A DNA stretch of 43,816 nucleotides, from assembly GCA_001796935.1 (NCBI GenBank), contig MGNX01000108.1:1-43816 (forward strand), in the 5' to 3' direction. Source of the DNA: Chloroflexi bacterium RBG_16_60_22. GTDB lineage: Bacteria > Chloroflexota > Dehalococcoidia > Dehalococcoidales > RBG-16-60-22. Position numbers and translations under genes: made by a program. Of the stretch, positions 1-8,546 are shown in pieces; within the stretch, counting starts at the first letter, position 1; every line of letters begins with the position of its first letter. A model generated the notes under the pieces. The model was given only the letters and a program-made list of their open reading frames with translations. It was not told the DNA's origin and searched no databases.

Positions 1-356
1 CTGGCGGTATTTCTTTCACTTCCCCCGGCCAGGACGATGTCAAAGACTCCCGAACCCACCATGAAGAAGGCAACAATGATAGCTATCGAGCTTGAGGCAC
101 AGGCGCCCTCAGTCCTGGTTGCCATGACATGGTCCAATCCGATTTCACTGGCGGCGTGGGCCGCCAGCACGGTTTGTCCTTCATCCAGGTCGCTAACGGA
201 GTTGCCCAGGAAGAGCGCCTGGATGTCTTTGGGTTTCAGGTTGGATTCGTTTATCGCATCCATGGCCGCCTCGCCGAACAGCTCCAGCTGTCCCCTTTCT
301 AGACGTCCGAACCTGGTCATGCCTACTCCGGCGATATATACCTCTCTCAAATTCAT
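1..356 (-). CDS. Thiolase / acetyl-CoA acetyltransferase-like protein, N-terminal part
   Basis: The first 118 residues of a thiolase-fold protein are visible; the gene runs off the left edge, so its C-terminal half is missing. It begins MNLREVYIAGVGMTRFG, typical of the SCP2-type thiolase N-terminus. It contains the nucleophile context EGACASSS, with Cys86 as the expected acyl-accepting cysteine, followed by a hydrophobic helix and a VLAGGSE segment, as in lipid-transfer-type thiolases. The ATG at 356 is preceded by an AAGAAGGGG ribosome site. It lies 50 nt downstream of hyuB on the same strand, so it is probably the third gene of the hyuA-hyuB operon. Known family role: thiolytic cleavage or Claisen condensation of acyl-CoA in the cytoplasm. 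The specific substrate cannot be told, and SCP2-type members can also be non-catalytic partners of a DUF35/OB-fold protein. Family call firm, function inferred. Confidence 0.8.
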   Translation of the reverse strand, partial: MNLREVYIAGVGMTRFGRLERGQLELFGEAAMDAINESNLKPKDIQALFLGNSVSDLDEGQTVLAAHAASEIGLDHVMATRTEGACASSSIAIIVAFFMVGSGVFDIVLAGGSERNTA

Positions 357-406
357 CCCCCTTCTTAAAGTTGCCCTGTTCCTCCGAACGGCTCCCGGCG
401 CGGCGG

Positions 407-2362
407 CTAGTGCGGGCGCAATTTCTCGGTGGCCTTGTAGTCGATGACCCGGCGTCCGTCGTCTTCCTTGATAACGACGGCGTACTTGTCCCGGGCCTCC
501 TGGACCGATATCTTACCGGCCCGGACGTCGTCCCGCACGAGGTCGGGGTGGCGTGTCCGGGGGTCTTTCTTCAGTTTTTCCCTTAGCTCCCTGGTCGCCT
601 TGTAATCGATGGCGACGTCCTCCGGGTTGTCGGTCAGGGACTTGGGGTCGATGACCACCCCGTAGACGTTCCTCGCCCTCTCGGCGGTTATCAGCTCGTC
701 ACGGACGTCCAGCCTTATCTTCTCGGGGTCGCGGTCAAGCGGATTGCCCCACCCCCCGGCGCCCATGCACTCCGTATAGAGAATATCACCCGCGTACATG
801 GGGGCCATGGACATGGTGGGGAAGAACTCCTTCTCCTTCTTGCCCGCCCGCTTCAGGTACAAGTCCCCGGTGGGGGCATAAGGCGCGCCCCCCGCCCCGG
901 CCGGCGGGAAGAAGGTGCCGCTGGCATCGCCGGCCATGAGAATGGTCCGGGCCCCTTCCATGGCGGTGCACCACCGGGAAGCGGTGCAGCCCCGGGCGCC
1001 GATAAACTCGCCCGGTCCCTCCATGTCTTTAGCCATGTTGAGCCACTCCCAGTAGAAGGGCATGAGCAGCTCGCACACCTCCACCGAGCCCCGCAGCACC
1101 ACCCCGGTCAGCACGGTGCCGCAGACGCCGTCCCAGCCGTCGTGGCCCTTGACGGCGCCGCTCCCGCCTTCTTCGAGGAAGGGCGCGGCAAAGTACTCGA
1201 TGTCCTGCCCGGACCGGGGGTCTTTGATGGGCACGCGGCCGGTAACGTCAATGGAGTAATGCCGCGAGGAGACGCCCTGGGCCTTTTCCGTGGCCTTGGA
1301 GAGGGCCTGGGTGACGGCATCGGTTATCTCGGTAGCGGTGCTGCACCCGCAGGCGCCGTAGGTGGCGGGGCGGGTGGGATTAACTATCTTGCCCGCCGGC
1401 GCGATGATTTTAATCGGAATCAGCGCGCCGTGGTTGTGGGGCAAATCCGGGTCAGTGGCGTAGAAGATGGGGAAATAGGTAAAACAATAAGTATTGCCCA
1501 GCGGGCTGTTGACGAAATCCACCTGGTCCATCGAGTCGGAGAAGTCGAAGGTCATCTCGTCGCCTTTGACGGTCAGCTTGACCCTGACCCAGGCGGGGCG
1601 GTCCATCACCGTCCCGTCCGAGTCCACGGCGCATTCGCCGGTGTACTCGCCTTCGGGAATCTGGCTGATTTCCGCCCGCATGGCCTGCTCGCCACGGACC
1701 ATCATCTCATCGCAGCAGGCTTTGACCGTATCCAGCCCGTACTTGTCTATCAGGGCGCGGATGTCCTCCTGGGCCCGCTGGATGGAGCCGTAGATAACCA
1801 TGCAGTCGCTCCAGACGGCGGCCGAGGTGCGGATATTGTCGAAGATGATTTCTCTAGCCTTCTCGTCGATTTTCCCCTTTTCGATGAGCTTTATCGGCGG
1901 GATATTGATGCCCTCGGAGATGCAGTCGTAGGCCTGGGGGAAGTAGCTGCCGGAAAAGGCGCCGCCGCTATCGGCCATATGCCCGCGGAAATGGTAGTAG
2001 AATACCAGCTCGTCCCCGTAATAGACCGGCACCAGGAACGTCCAGTCCGGCAGGTGGCCGCTCTGCAAGATATGGCCGTCATTGCCGAGGACCATGTCAC
2101 CCTTTTCCAGCTTGCCGAACTTTTTCAATATGGCCCGGGTGGGGATTTCCGCCACGAGGCAGTGACAGGGCAGGTATTCCACCTGGCAGACGATGTGCCC
2201 GTTCTTATCGAGCAGCACCGGCCCCAGGTCACGGGCGTTGGCCATGACATAGCTCTGGGCGCCGTGCACCACCCGTTCCCCGACCTCGCGGGTGATATTC
2301 ATCAGTTTATTCCAGACTACCGATACGGTAACCTCGTCAACCTGGCATTTCTGCTGGACCAT
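407..2362 (-). CDS. hyuB: Hydantoinase B / acetone carboxylase alpha-type subunit (HyuB)
   Basis: This 651-residue protein belongs to the HyuB family, which covers N-methylhydantoinase B, 5-oxoprolinase C-terminal halves and acetone or acetophenone carboxylase subunits. Family landmarks are NARDLGPVLLD near the N-terminus, the HGALIPIKIIAPAGKIVNP segment, GGSGAVKGHDGWDG and the glycine-rich TECMGAGGWGNPLDRDPE block. It partners with HyuA for ATP-dependent hydrolysis of a cyclic amide or carboxylation of a ketone; the sequence does not show which. The start is supported by GGAGGT seven bases before ATG. It lies 43 nt after hyuA. The C-terminus is odd: residues about 545-597 and 605-651 are two copies of one module ending VIDYKAT, so the tail is duplicated. 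Confidence in the family is high, in the reaction low. Confidence 0.9.
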   Translation of the reverse strand: MVQQKCQVDEVTVSVVWNKLMNITREVGERVVHGAQSYVMANARDLGPVLLDKNGHIVCQVEYLPCHCLVAEIPTRAILKKFGKLEKGDMVLGNDGHILQSGHLPDWTFLVPVYYGDELVFYYHFRGHMADSGGAFSGSYFPQAYDCISEGINIPPIKLIEKGKIDEKAREIIFDNIRTSAAVWSDCMVIYGSIQRAQEDIRALIDKYGLDTVKACCDEMMVRGEQAMRAEISQIPEGEYTGECAVDSDGTVMDRPAWVRVKLTVKGDEMTFDFSDSMDQVDFVNSPLGNTYCFTYFPIFYATDPDLPHNHGALIPIKIIAPAGKIVNPTRPATYGACGCSTATEITDAVTQALSKATEKAQGVSSRHYSIDVTGRVPIKDPRSGQDIEYFAAPFLEEGGSGAVKGHDGWDGVCGTVLTGVVLRGSVEVCELLMPFYWEWLNMAKDMEGPGEFIGARGCTASRWCTAMEGARTILMAGDASGTFFPPAGAGGAPYAPTGDLYLKRAGKKEKEFFPTMSMAPMYAGDILYTECMGAGGWGNPLDRDPEKIRLDVRDELITAERARNVYGVVIDPKSLTDNPEDVAIDYKATRELREKLKKDPRTRHPDLVRDDVRAGKISVQEARDKYAVVIKEDDGRRVIDYKATEKLRPH

Positions 2363-2405
2363 TGCCTTTACCTCCGATACTGATTAATTATTATCCCGGC
2401 GTGCT

Positions 2406-4466
2406 TCAGGTCAGCGTGACATAATTGCCATACTCATCGACCTGCATCCGGTATCCCGGCGGGATGACCACGTTGGTCATCCTCTCTTCGACCACGCACG
2501 GCCCTTCCAGGATATTGCCCGCCAGCATTTTGTCTCCGTCATAAATCCTGGTCTCCGTGTAGCCGCCGCTTTCATCGAAATAGGCGTCCCGGACACCCTT
2601 GAGCGCCTGCCCGGCGTCCCGGCTGCCCGTTTTAATCTTCTTCAGAGTGATGGGAGGCAGCTTGCCGATGGCCGTCAGGCCGAAGCCCATAATCTCCAGG
2701 GGGTATTTTTCATCGGCGTAGCCGTACAGGTCCTTGTGCTTGCGGTGGAAGGCCGCCAGCCCCTCGCTGATGGTTTCCATGGTAATCGTCCGGCTGGGCC
2801 ACTCCACGTCAATGCCGCGGTACTGGCCGTAATACTTCACCGTCATCATGCCCACCAGCTCGCGCTGCTCCTCCGGTATCTCCTCTTTGGACAGGACGGT
2901 CAGGCCCTCCCGCGCCATATCCTGGTAAAGCTGCTTGACCCGTTCCAGGTCCAGAGCCTGGACCGGCGCGCTGTAAAAGCGCGAGTAGTCATGCTTCAGG
3001 TTGACGCCGAGCATGCCGAAGGCGCAGTAAATGGGGGCGTACTTGGGGATAAACACCCGGTCGATGCATAGCTCCCGGGCTATCTGTACGGCGTGTACCG
3101 CCCCGGCGGCGCCGCCGATGCAGAGATAGAAGTCCCGGGGGTCCAGGCCCCGGCGGGTGATGGTATAGGATACCGTATTGGCCATGACCGAGTTGATAAC
3201 CTTGTAAACGGCGGCCGCCGCCTCCAGAACGCTGACGCCCAGGCGGTCGGCGACCCTTTCTTTCAGGGCTTTTTCGGCCAGGTTCCTTTGAAGCTTCATC
3301 TCGCCGCCGAGGAAGTAGTCCGGCGAGATGTAACCCAGGATGACATCGGCATCGGTTACCGTGGCCTCCTCGCCGCCGGTACCGTAACACGCCGGGCCGG
3401 GGTCGGCACCGGCGCTCCTGGGCCCCACCCGGAGGGTATTGGTAACATCGAACCAGGCGACGCTGCCCCCGCCGGCCCCGATGCTGGTGACGTCAATGAC
3501 CGGCAGGGAGAACCGGTGTTCTTCAATCAGGCTCTCGGTCTTAATGAGCGAGGTCCCTTTATCGATAATGCCCAGGTCGAGGCTGGTGCCGCCCATATCT
3601 ATCGATAGCAGGTTCTCCACCCCGTGCAGCTTCCCGATGGTGATGGCCGCGGAAGGCCCGGCGGCCGGTCCGGACATGGCCAGGGTGGCCGGTTTCTCCA
3701 TGGCGATTTCGGCCGTTTCCACGCCGCCGTTATTCTGGATATAGAGGAACTGCCCCTTGAAACCTTCCTGTTCCAGCAGGCCGGTTATTTTCTTGGTGTA
3801 CTTGTGGATGGCCGGGGCGATGAAAGCGTTGATGATAGCGGTGCTGGTCCTTTCGTATTCGCCCACGGCGGGCAGGACATCGGACGATATGGTGACATCG
3901 GCCTCGGGATATTCCTGCCGGACTATCTCGGCAGCCCTTCGCTCGTGCGAGGGGTACAGGAAGGAAAAGAGCAGCGCCACGATGATGCTTTCCACCTTGA
4001 GCTTTTTAAGATAAGCGACGGCCTTGCGGACGCTTGCCTCGTCCAGCGGCACCCGGACATTGCCCCGCGCGTCTATCCTCTCCCCGATTTCCACCCGCAG
4101 GTAGCGCGGCACCAGGACCTCGGGAAAATCGACCCGCCAGTCGTACATATTGTCTTTGGCCACGCGCCGGAACTGGATAACGTCACGGTGGCCCCTGGTG
4201 CAGAGCAGGCCCATCTTGGGGCCAACCCGGGTGGCGATGATATTCGTCCCGGTGGTGGTCCCGTGCACGATGGTGGAGACCTTGCTTAAAAATTGCCGGC
4301 GGTCCAGGTTATTCCGCCCGGCAAGAATATCAATCACGTTCATGGTGCCCACCGTCAGGTCACGCGGGGTGGTGGGTGCCTTACCCGTCTGGGTGAAACC
4401 TTTGTCATCCACGGCGATGGCATCGGTGAACGTCCCGCCGACATCAATACCTACTCGAAACGCCAT
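2406..4466 (-). CDS. hyuA: Hydantoinase A / oxoprolinase-type ATPase subunit (HyuA)
   Basis: This 686-residue protein is the ATP-binding partner of HyuB. It has the ASKHA-fold phosphate loops: GIDVGGTFTDAIAVD at residues 6-20, the HGTTTGTN segment, the MSGPAAGPSAA loop and the second DMGGTSLDLGIID loop. Length matches hydantoinase A and acetone carboxylase beta subunits. In the family it activates the substrate with ATP for ring opening of hydantoins or 5-oxoproline, or for carboxylation of ketones, in the cytoplasm. The start has an AAGGGGGG ribosome site. hyuB follows after 43 nt, then a thiolase, so the product may feed CoA-thioester metabolism. That context would suit a ketone or acetophenone carboxylase, but this is inference; hydantoinase is the alternative. 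Confidence 0.9.
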   Translation of the reverse strand: MAFRVGIDVGGTFTDAIAVDDKGFTQTGKAPTTPRDLTVGTMNVIDILAGRNNLDRRQFLSKVSTIVHGTTTGTNIIATRVGPKMGLLCTRGHRDVIQFRRVAKDNMYDWRVDFPEVLVPRYLRVEIGERIDARGNVRVPLDEASVRKAVAYLKKLKVESIIVALLFSFLYPSHERRAAEIVRQEYPEADVTISSDVLPAVGEYERTSTAIINAFIAPAIHKYTKKITGLLEQEGFKGQFLYIQNNGGVETAEIAMEKPATLAMSGPAAGPSAAITIGKLHGVENLLSIDMGGTSLDLGIIDKGTSLIKTESLIEEHRFSLPVIDVTSIGAGGGSVAWFDVTNTLRVGPRSAGADPGPACYGTGGEEATVTDADVILGYISPDYFLGGEMKLQRNLAEKALKERVADRLGVSVLEAAAAVYKVINSVMANTVSYTITRRGLDPRDFYLCIGGAAGAVHAVQIARELCIDRVFIPKYAPIYCAFGMLGVNLKHDYSRFYSAPVQALDLERVKQLYQDMAREGLTVLSKEEIPEEQRELVGMMTVKYYGQYRGIDVEWPSRTITMETISEGLAAFHRKHKDLYGYADEKYPLEIMGFGLTAIGKLPPITLKKIKTGSRDAGQALKGVRDAYFDESGGYTETRIYDGDKMLAGNILEGPCVVEERMTNVVIPPGYRMQVDEYGNYVTLT

Positions 4467-4793
4467 ATAATTCCCCCCCTTCGTACTTAGTGTCTTTAAG
4501 CGTGCAGTTTACCGCCGATACGCTGTATTAACGACTTCTTACACAGTTTTGGACATAAGACAGGGTGTAAATTTAACAACAGTCAGGCTGGTGAGGTAAC
4601 CGGCGCCGGGGTACAGATACAGGGGAGTCAGCATTCAATACACTCAATCTTTAAAGACCCCGGATGCTTGACCGGGTGGCGTCTTCCGCTCCCGGCGGGC
4701 TGGCCAACCCATTATATTTTATCTACCCCTCAATGCGCAAACTGGGCACGGGTGCAACAATCTCCCCGCTCGTTACCACCCTCTCCCCCGCTT
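4467..4793. other. Intergenic region upstream of hyuA
   Basis: This 327-nt gap separates the stop of the upstream Rid gene from the hyuA start. I see no gene. On the minus strand there is a possible promoter: TTGCGC at 4740-4735, an 18-nt spacer, then TATAAT at 4716-4711. This would give a leader of about 240 nt before hyuA. The interval has GC-rich short inverted repeats but no convincing terminator with a T run. Confidence 0.4.
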
Positions 4794-5192
4794 TCAGATG
4801 CCGAAGATACCTTCAACCTCTATCAGCTGGCCTTCATTAGCCAGGCAAGCCACCCCGATAAGCGATTCACATGGGGTGGGAAAGGACGTCAGATATTCCT
4901 CGCAGGCATCGGACCCGACGTAGTCTTTCATGGCGTCGGCGGTAATAAAGGTCGTCAACTTGATGACGTCGTCGAAGGTCGCCCCGGCCGCCTCGACCGT
5001 AACCTTCAAGTTGTGCAGGACCTGCCGCACCTGTCCCGCGATATCACCCTGGCAGACGATATGGCCGTCCACGTCGTTAGGGACGACGCCGGAGATGAAA
5101 ATCAGGCTGCCGAACTTTTTCACGATGCAGCCGGGAGAGTAAGGCGCGTAGGCCCTGGCCAGCGTGGGGGTCTGGATAATTTCCTTCTCCAT
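4794..5192 (-). CDS. Rid/YjgF-YER057c-UK114 family protein lacking the catalytic Arg
   Basis: This 132-residue protein has the trimeric Rid fold signature: YAPYSPGCIVKKFGSLIFISGVVP, a VLHNLKVTVEAAGATFDDVIKLTTFIT helix-strand block and a GV.CL...G.LIEVEGI C-terminal strand. Archetypal RidA hydrolyses 2-aminoacrylate and other enamines using an arginine in a P-A-R-S motif. Here the motif reads PCES, with Glu109 at the Arg position, so classic enamine/imine deaminase activity is not expected. It lies 3 nt after the 3-hydroxyacyl-CoA dehydrogenase stop and is surely cotranscribed with it. Such Rid variants often sit in catabolic operons with other hydrolytic roles; the function here is unknown. 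Confidence 0.88.
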   Translation of the reverse strand: MEKEIIQTPTLARAYAPYSPGCIVKKFGSLIFISGVVPNDVDGHIVCQGDIAGQVRQVLHNLKVTVEAAGATFDDVIKLTTFITADAMKDYVGSDACEEYLTSFPTPCESLIGVACLANEGQLIEVEGIFGI

Positions 5193-5195
5193 CTA

Positions 5196-6149
5196 TCACT
5201 TCTCCCTTTCCCTGAATAAAATCAGCTGCTTCAGCAGGTTCCTCTCTATTTCCTCGGTAATCTGCTCCTGAGACTTTCCCCGGTAATCGTAGTAACCCCG
5301 GCCGGATTTCAGCCCCAGCTCGCCTTTTTTCACCTTATCCGCGATGACCGGAGACGGTTCGGTAGCGTTGCAGAGCGATTTGTAGATATGCGTGTTGCCC
5401 CTGAGGACGGTATCCAGTCCGTTGATGTCCGCCTGGGCCAGCGGGCCGAGACTGGCCAGCCTGAATCCATAGCTGGACCGGGCGGCCATGTCAAAGTCAT
5501 CGGGGGTGACTACCCCCTGTTCCATGAGGTAGTTGGCTTCCCGGGCGATGGCCGCCTGGATGCGGTTGACGATAAAGCCCGGGATTTCTTTCCCGACCAG
5601 GACCGGCTTCTTGCCGATGCGGAGCATGAGCTTCCGGGTCGTCTCGACGACGGCGTTCCCGGTATCCTTGCCGCGGTGGACCTCAACCAGGGGAACGATG
5701 TGGGCGGGCATGAAAAAATGCGTCCCGACGACCCTGCCCGGGGTGCGCATTCCCCGGGATATCTCGGAGACGGTAAAGCTGCTGGTATTGCTGCTGAGAA
5801 TGGTACCGCCGTCGCAATCGTCCAGCCGGGAAAACAATTCCCTCTTGAGTGCCAGTATTTCCGGGATGCATTCCACGATAAAGGTGCAGCCGCGTACGGC
5901 CCTGTCCGGGTCGCTGGAAAGGAAGGTCTTGATGCGGGACCGTACCCGCGCCGGGGTATCTTCGAGGAGCCCGAACTCGGCCAGCAGCTTGAGGTGGGCT
6001 CCCATACGGGTCAAGGAGTTGTTTAGGATGTGCCGGTCCTGGTCGGCCAATCGAACGGATAAGCCGGCCGCGGCAAAGCTCAGGGCGATACCTTCGCCCA
6101 TTATCCCGGCCCCGATTACCGCAACTTCACGGATATCTTCAGCCTTCAC
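5196..6149 (-). CDS. 3-hydroxyacyl-CoA dehydrogenase family protein
   Basis: This 317-residue single-domain enzyme oxidises a 3-hydroxyacyl-CoA (or related 3-hydroxy acid) with NAD. It has an N-terminal Rossmann loop VIGAGIMGEG at residues 11-20, the VECIPE strand, the SSNTSSF segment, a catalytic His144 in GTHFFMP and its partner Glu156 in LVEVHRG. The C-terminal helical domain ends SGRGYYDY. The usual HFFNP motif is HFFMP, replacing an active-site Asn, a variation that could alter substrate range toward gulonate- or hydroxybutyrate-like compounds. The start is GTG at 6149 with no clear ribosome site; an excellent promoter (6165-6193) places transcription start only about 9 nt upstream, so the message may be almost leaderless. 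It is followed immediately by a Rid gene. Confidence 0.9.
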   Translation of the reverse strand: MKAEDIREVAVIGAGIMGEGIALSFAAAGLSVRLADQDRHILNNSLTRMGAHLKLLAEFGLLEDTPARVRSRIKTFLSSDPDRAVRGCTFIVECIPEILALKRELFSRLDDCDGGTILSSNTSSFTVSEISRGMRTPGRVVGTHFFMPAHIVPLVEVHRGKDTGNAVVETTRKLMLRIGKKPVLVGKEIPGFIVNRIQAAIAREANYLMEQGVVTPDDFDMAARSSYGFRLASLGPLAQADINGLDTVLRGNTHIYKSLCNATEPSPVIADKVKKGELGLKSGRGYYDYRGKSQEQITEEIERNLLKQLILFREREK

Positions 6150-6164
6150 TATTACGCCGCGGAA

Positions 6165-6193
6165 AGTATAGCATTGACGTTATGGCTTGTCAA
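6165..6193 (-). promoter_or_regulatory. Promoter for the 3-hydroxyacyl-CoA dehydrogenase / Rid operon
   Basis: On the minus strand, TTGACA (6193-6188) and TATACT (6170-6165) are separated by exactly 17 nt. The predicted start of transcription near 6158 is about 9 nt from the GTG start codon. Confidence 0.7.
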
Positions 6194-6240
6194 TTGCGGC
6201 TGGTAGCCGTGTCCCCGGAAATTAGTAAACGGGTAGATAT

Positions 6241-6268
6241 TTGCTTTTTTTATCGTATCGTGTATACT
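6241..6268 (+). promoter_or_regulatory. Promoter for the molybdopterin enzyme / ferredoxin operon
   Basis: TTGCTT (6241-6246), a 16-nt spacer and TATACT (6263-6268) lie about 110 nt upstream of the ATG at 6387. The leader contains a small hairpin (CAGAGA...TCTCTG, about 6330-6349) and then a strong AAGGAGG site. Confidence 0.5.
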
Positions 6269-6386
6269 AATAAATCGGACTGTAAGTACCCCATGAGACC
6301 AACCGGAAACGGCGAGCGGGTATTTTTCAGAGAGACTGGAATCTCTGGCTCTAACGCGGCAGGTTAATATTGATAAGGAGGCTAAT

Positions 6387-8546
6387 ATGAAAGGGGCCAC
6401 TAAGAACTCGGAAGAGAAAATAGTCAAGACCATCTGCTTTTCTTGTCGGGGTGGGTGCGGCGTATTCCTGCATGTCAAAAATAACGAGATAATAAGGGTC
6501 GAAGGCGATCCGGAGCACCCCGGAAGTAAAGGCACCCTCTGTCCCAAGGGCCTGGCGGTTAAACAGCTGGTTCATCATCCTGACCGGCTCAAGTATCCTT
6601 TAAGGAGGGTCGGGAAGCGTGGAGAAGGAAAGTGGGAGCGAATATCCTGGGACCAGGCTTTTGACGAGATAGCTGCAAGACTGCAAGATATCAAGGAAAA
6701 ATACGGAGCTGAAGCGATTGTTCAGGGCATCGGGACAGGGCGGAATCATAACGACTGGAGCGCCAGATTTTGCAACCATCTCGGGACTCCTAACGCCAAT
6801 GACCCGATGCATTTTTGTATCGGTCCTCGTTGTGTCTCCGGGTACTTTACCTTTGGCATTGCGGCACCTCTCGACCCTCACTATGGCGCCACCAACTGCC
6901 TGGTAGCCTGGGGAAGAAACGAAATACATTCACACCCCAGCAACGGACGGTACATCTTCGACGCCTTTGAACGGGGCAGCAAGCTCATCGTCGTTGACCC
7001 AAGACTTACCAAGCTGGCTTCAAGGGCCGACATCTGGCTCCAGATCAGACCCGGAGGCGACTCCGCCCTGGCCCTGAGCATGATTCATACGATAATCGGC
7101 GAGGAACTTTACGATAAAGAGTTCGTGGCTAAGTGGTGTTACGGATTCGACGAGCTCAAGGAACACGTTGAAAAATATACGCCGGAATGGGCAGAGCCAA
7201 TCACATGGCTCCCGGCCGAAAAGATTCGGGAGACTGCCAGGCTCTACGCCACCACCAAGCCGGCCTGCATTGCCCCGGGAGTGGCCGTGGAACAGCAAAT
7301 GAACTCCTGGCAAACGCAACGCGCGCTGTATATGATGGCGGCCCTTACGGGTAACATCGACGTCCCGGGGGGAAACATACTATGGGTCCCCCCTCTCGGC
7401 GGCTTCTTCCTCAACTGCGATAATGACGCCCTGCCGCCCGAACAGCGCGCCAAAGCTATCGAGGGAGGATGCAAGCTTAACGGTGGCCACGAGTGGGGTC
7501 CTCCAAACTTCGTCCTGGAGGGACCGCCCCTGTGGCAGGCGATACTGACGGGTAAACCGTATCCCGTCAAGGCAATTTTCTGGATGGCTCACAATCCTAT
7601 GGTCGGTCTGCCCAATACCAAAGCGGTGAAAGAAGCTTTAGAGAAGGTTGAGTTCCTCGTCGTCGGGGACTTCTTCATGACGCCGACTACTGAAATGGCG
7701 GACATCGTCCTTCCCAATGCCACCTGGCCGGAAAGAAGCGAGGTCGGCTGGTTCACCACACCCCTGGAACATCCTCAGTTCTGGGACAAGGATGAATTCC
7801 CGGTTTTCGCCTGGGTGAAGGCCGTGCAGGTCGGTGAATCAAAACAGGAGCTTGAGATATACAATGAACTGGCGAAAAGGATGAAGATAGGCGGATTCTG
7901 GGACACCATGGAAGAAGCATTCGATTTCTTATTAAAGCCTGTAGGTGTAACCTGGGAAGAATTCAAAAAGGTCGGAATATTAAGGAAGCCCATGATCTGG
8001 AGAAAGTTTGAACATGGTCTTTTCCACACCCCTTCAGGTAAATTTGAATTTTACTCTGAGAGGCTTAGAGAACTTGGTTACCCGCCCATGCCCGAGTACG
8101 TGGAGGGCCCGGAAAGCCCGATAAGCGCCAGTACCATTGCCAGAGAATACCCTCTGGTTCTCATCACCGGCTCGAGAATTCCGGTATATTATCACACGGA
8201 CCAGAGAAATATCCCGTGGCTGCGTGAAATCTACCCGGTACCCTTGATAGAAATCCATCCGGATACGGCGGCGGAATACGGGATAAAAGAAGGCGACTGG
8301 GTATTCATCGAAACCAGGCGCGGAAGAGTGAAGCAAAAGGCCAAGATTACGTTAAGCATTAATCCGAGAGTCGTTCACGCCGTGCGCTGGTGGTATCCTG
8401 AAAAGCCCGGGCCGGACCATGGAATATGGGAATCGAGCATCAACGTCGTGACACTTGACTCTCCCTACGACCCTGGGATAGGCTCTCCCACGATGCGAGG
8501 GTTGCTCTGTAAGATATACAAAGCCACGGAGGAAGAAAAATGGTAA
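6387..8546 (+). CDS. Molybdopterin (Mo/W-bisMGD) enzyme, acetylene-hydratase-like group of the DMSO reductase superfamily
   Basis: This 719-residue catalytic subunit has no Tat signal and should be cytoplasmic. An N-terminal [4Fe-4S] site is formed by Cys17, Cys20, Cys24 and Cys52. Next come LKYPLRRVG and ERISWDQAFDEIA, typical of the superfamily, the likely metal ligand Cys144 in MHFCIGPR, the VDPRLTKLASRADIWL pterin-binding strand and a C-terminal Molydop_binding domain. The Cys-Ile-Gly context and the overall lay-out resemble acetylene hydratase of Pelobacter acetylenicus. However, the Asp next to the second cluster Cys of that enzyme is Arg21 here, so acetylene hydration is unlikely. The next gene is an iron-sulfur subunit, overlapping by 7 nt, which implies a redox reaction such as a reductive dehydroxylation. 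AAGGAGG precedes the ATG. Family firm, substrate unknown. Confidence 0.9.
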   Translation: MKGATKNSEEKIVKTICFSCRGGCGVFLHVKNNEIIRVEGDPEHPGSKGTLCPKGLAVKQLVHHPDRLKYPLRRVGKRGEGKWERISWDQAFDEIAARLQDIKEKYGAEAIVQGIGTGRNHNDWSARFCNHLGTPNANDPMHFCIGPRCVSGYFTFGIAAPLDPHYGATNCLVAWGRNEIHSHPSNGRYIFDAFERGSKLIVVDPRLTKLASRADIWLQIRPGGDSALALSMIHTIIGEELYDKEFVAKWCYGFDELKEHVEKYTPEWAEPITWLPAEKIRETARLYATTKPACIAPGVAVEQQMNSWQTQRALYMMAALTGNIDVPGGNILWVPPLGGFFLNCDNDALPPEQRAKAIEGGCKLNGGHEWGPPNFVLEGPPLWQAILTGKPYPVKAIFWMAHNPMVGLPNTKAVKEALEKVEFLVVGDFFMTPTTEMADIVLPNATWPERSEVGWFTTPLEHPQFWDKDEFPVFAWVKAVQVGESKQELEIYNELAKRMKIGGFWDTMEEAFDFLLKPVGVTWEEFKKVGILRKPMIWRKFEHGLFHTPSGKFEFYSERLRELGYPPMPEYVEGPESPISASTIAREYPLVLITGSRIPVYYHTDQRNIPWLREIYPVPLIEIHPDTAAEYGIKEGDWVFIETRRGRVKQKAKITLSINPRVVHAVRWWYPEKPGPDHGIWESSINVVTLDSPYDPGIGSPTMRGLLCKIYKATEEEKW

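Noticed and set aside
1142..2383. Long plus-strand open frame (about 413 codons) opposite hyuB
   Set aside because: It mirrors the minus-strand hyuB codons, has no family motif or ribosome site, and similar long antisense frames lie opposite most GC-rich genes here.
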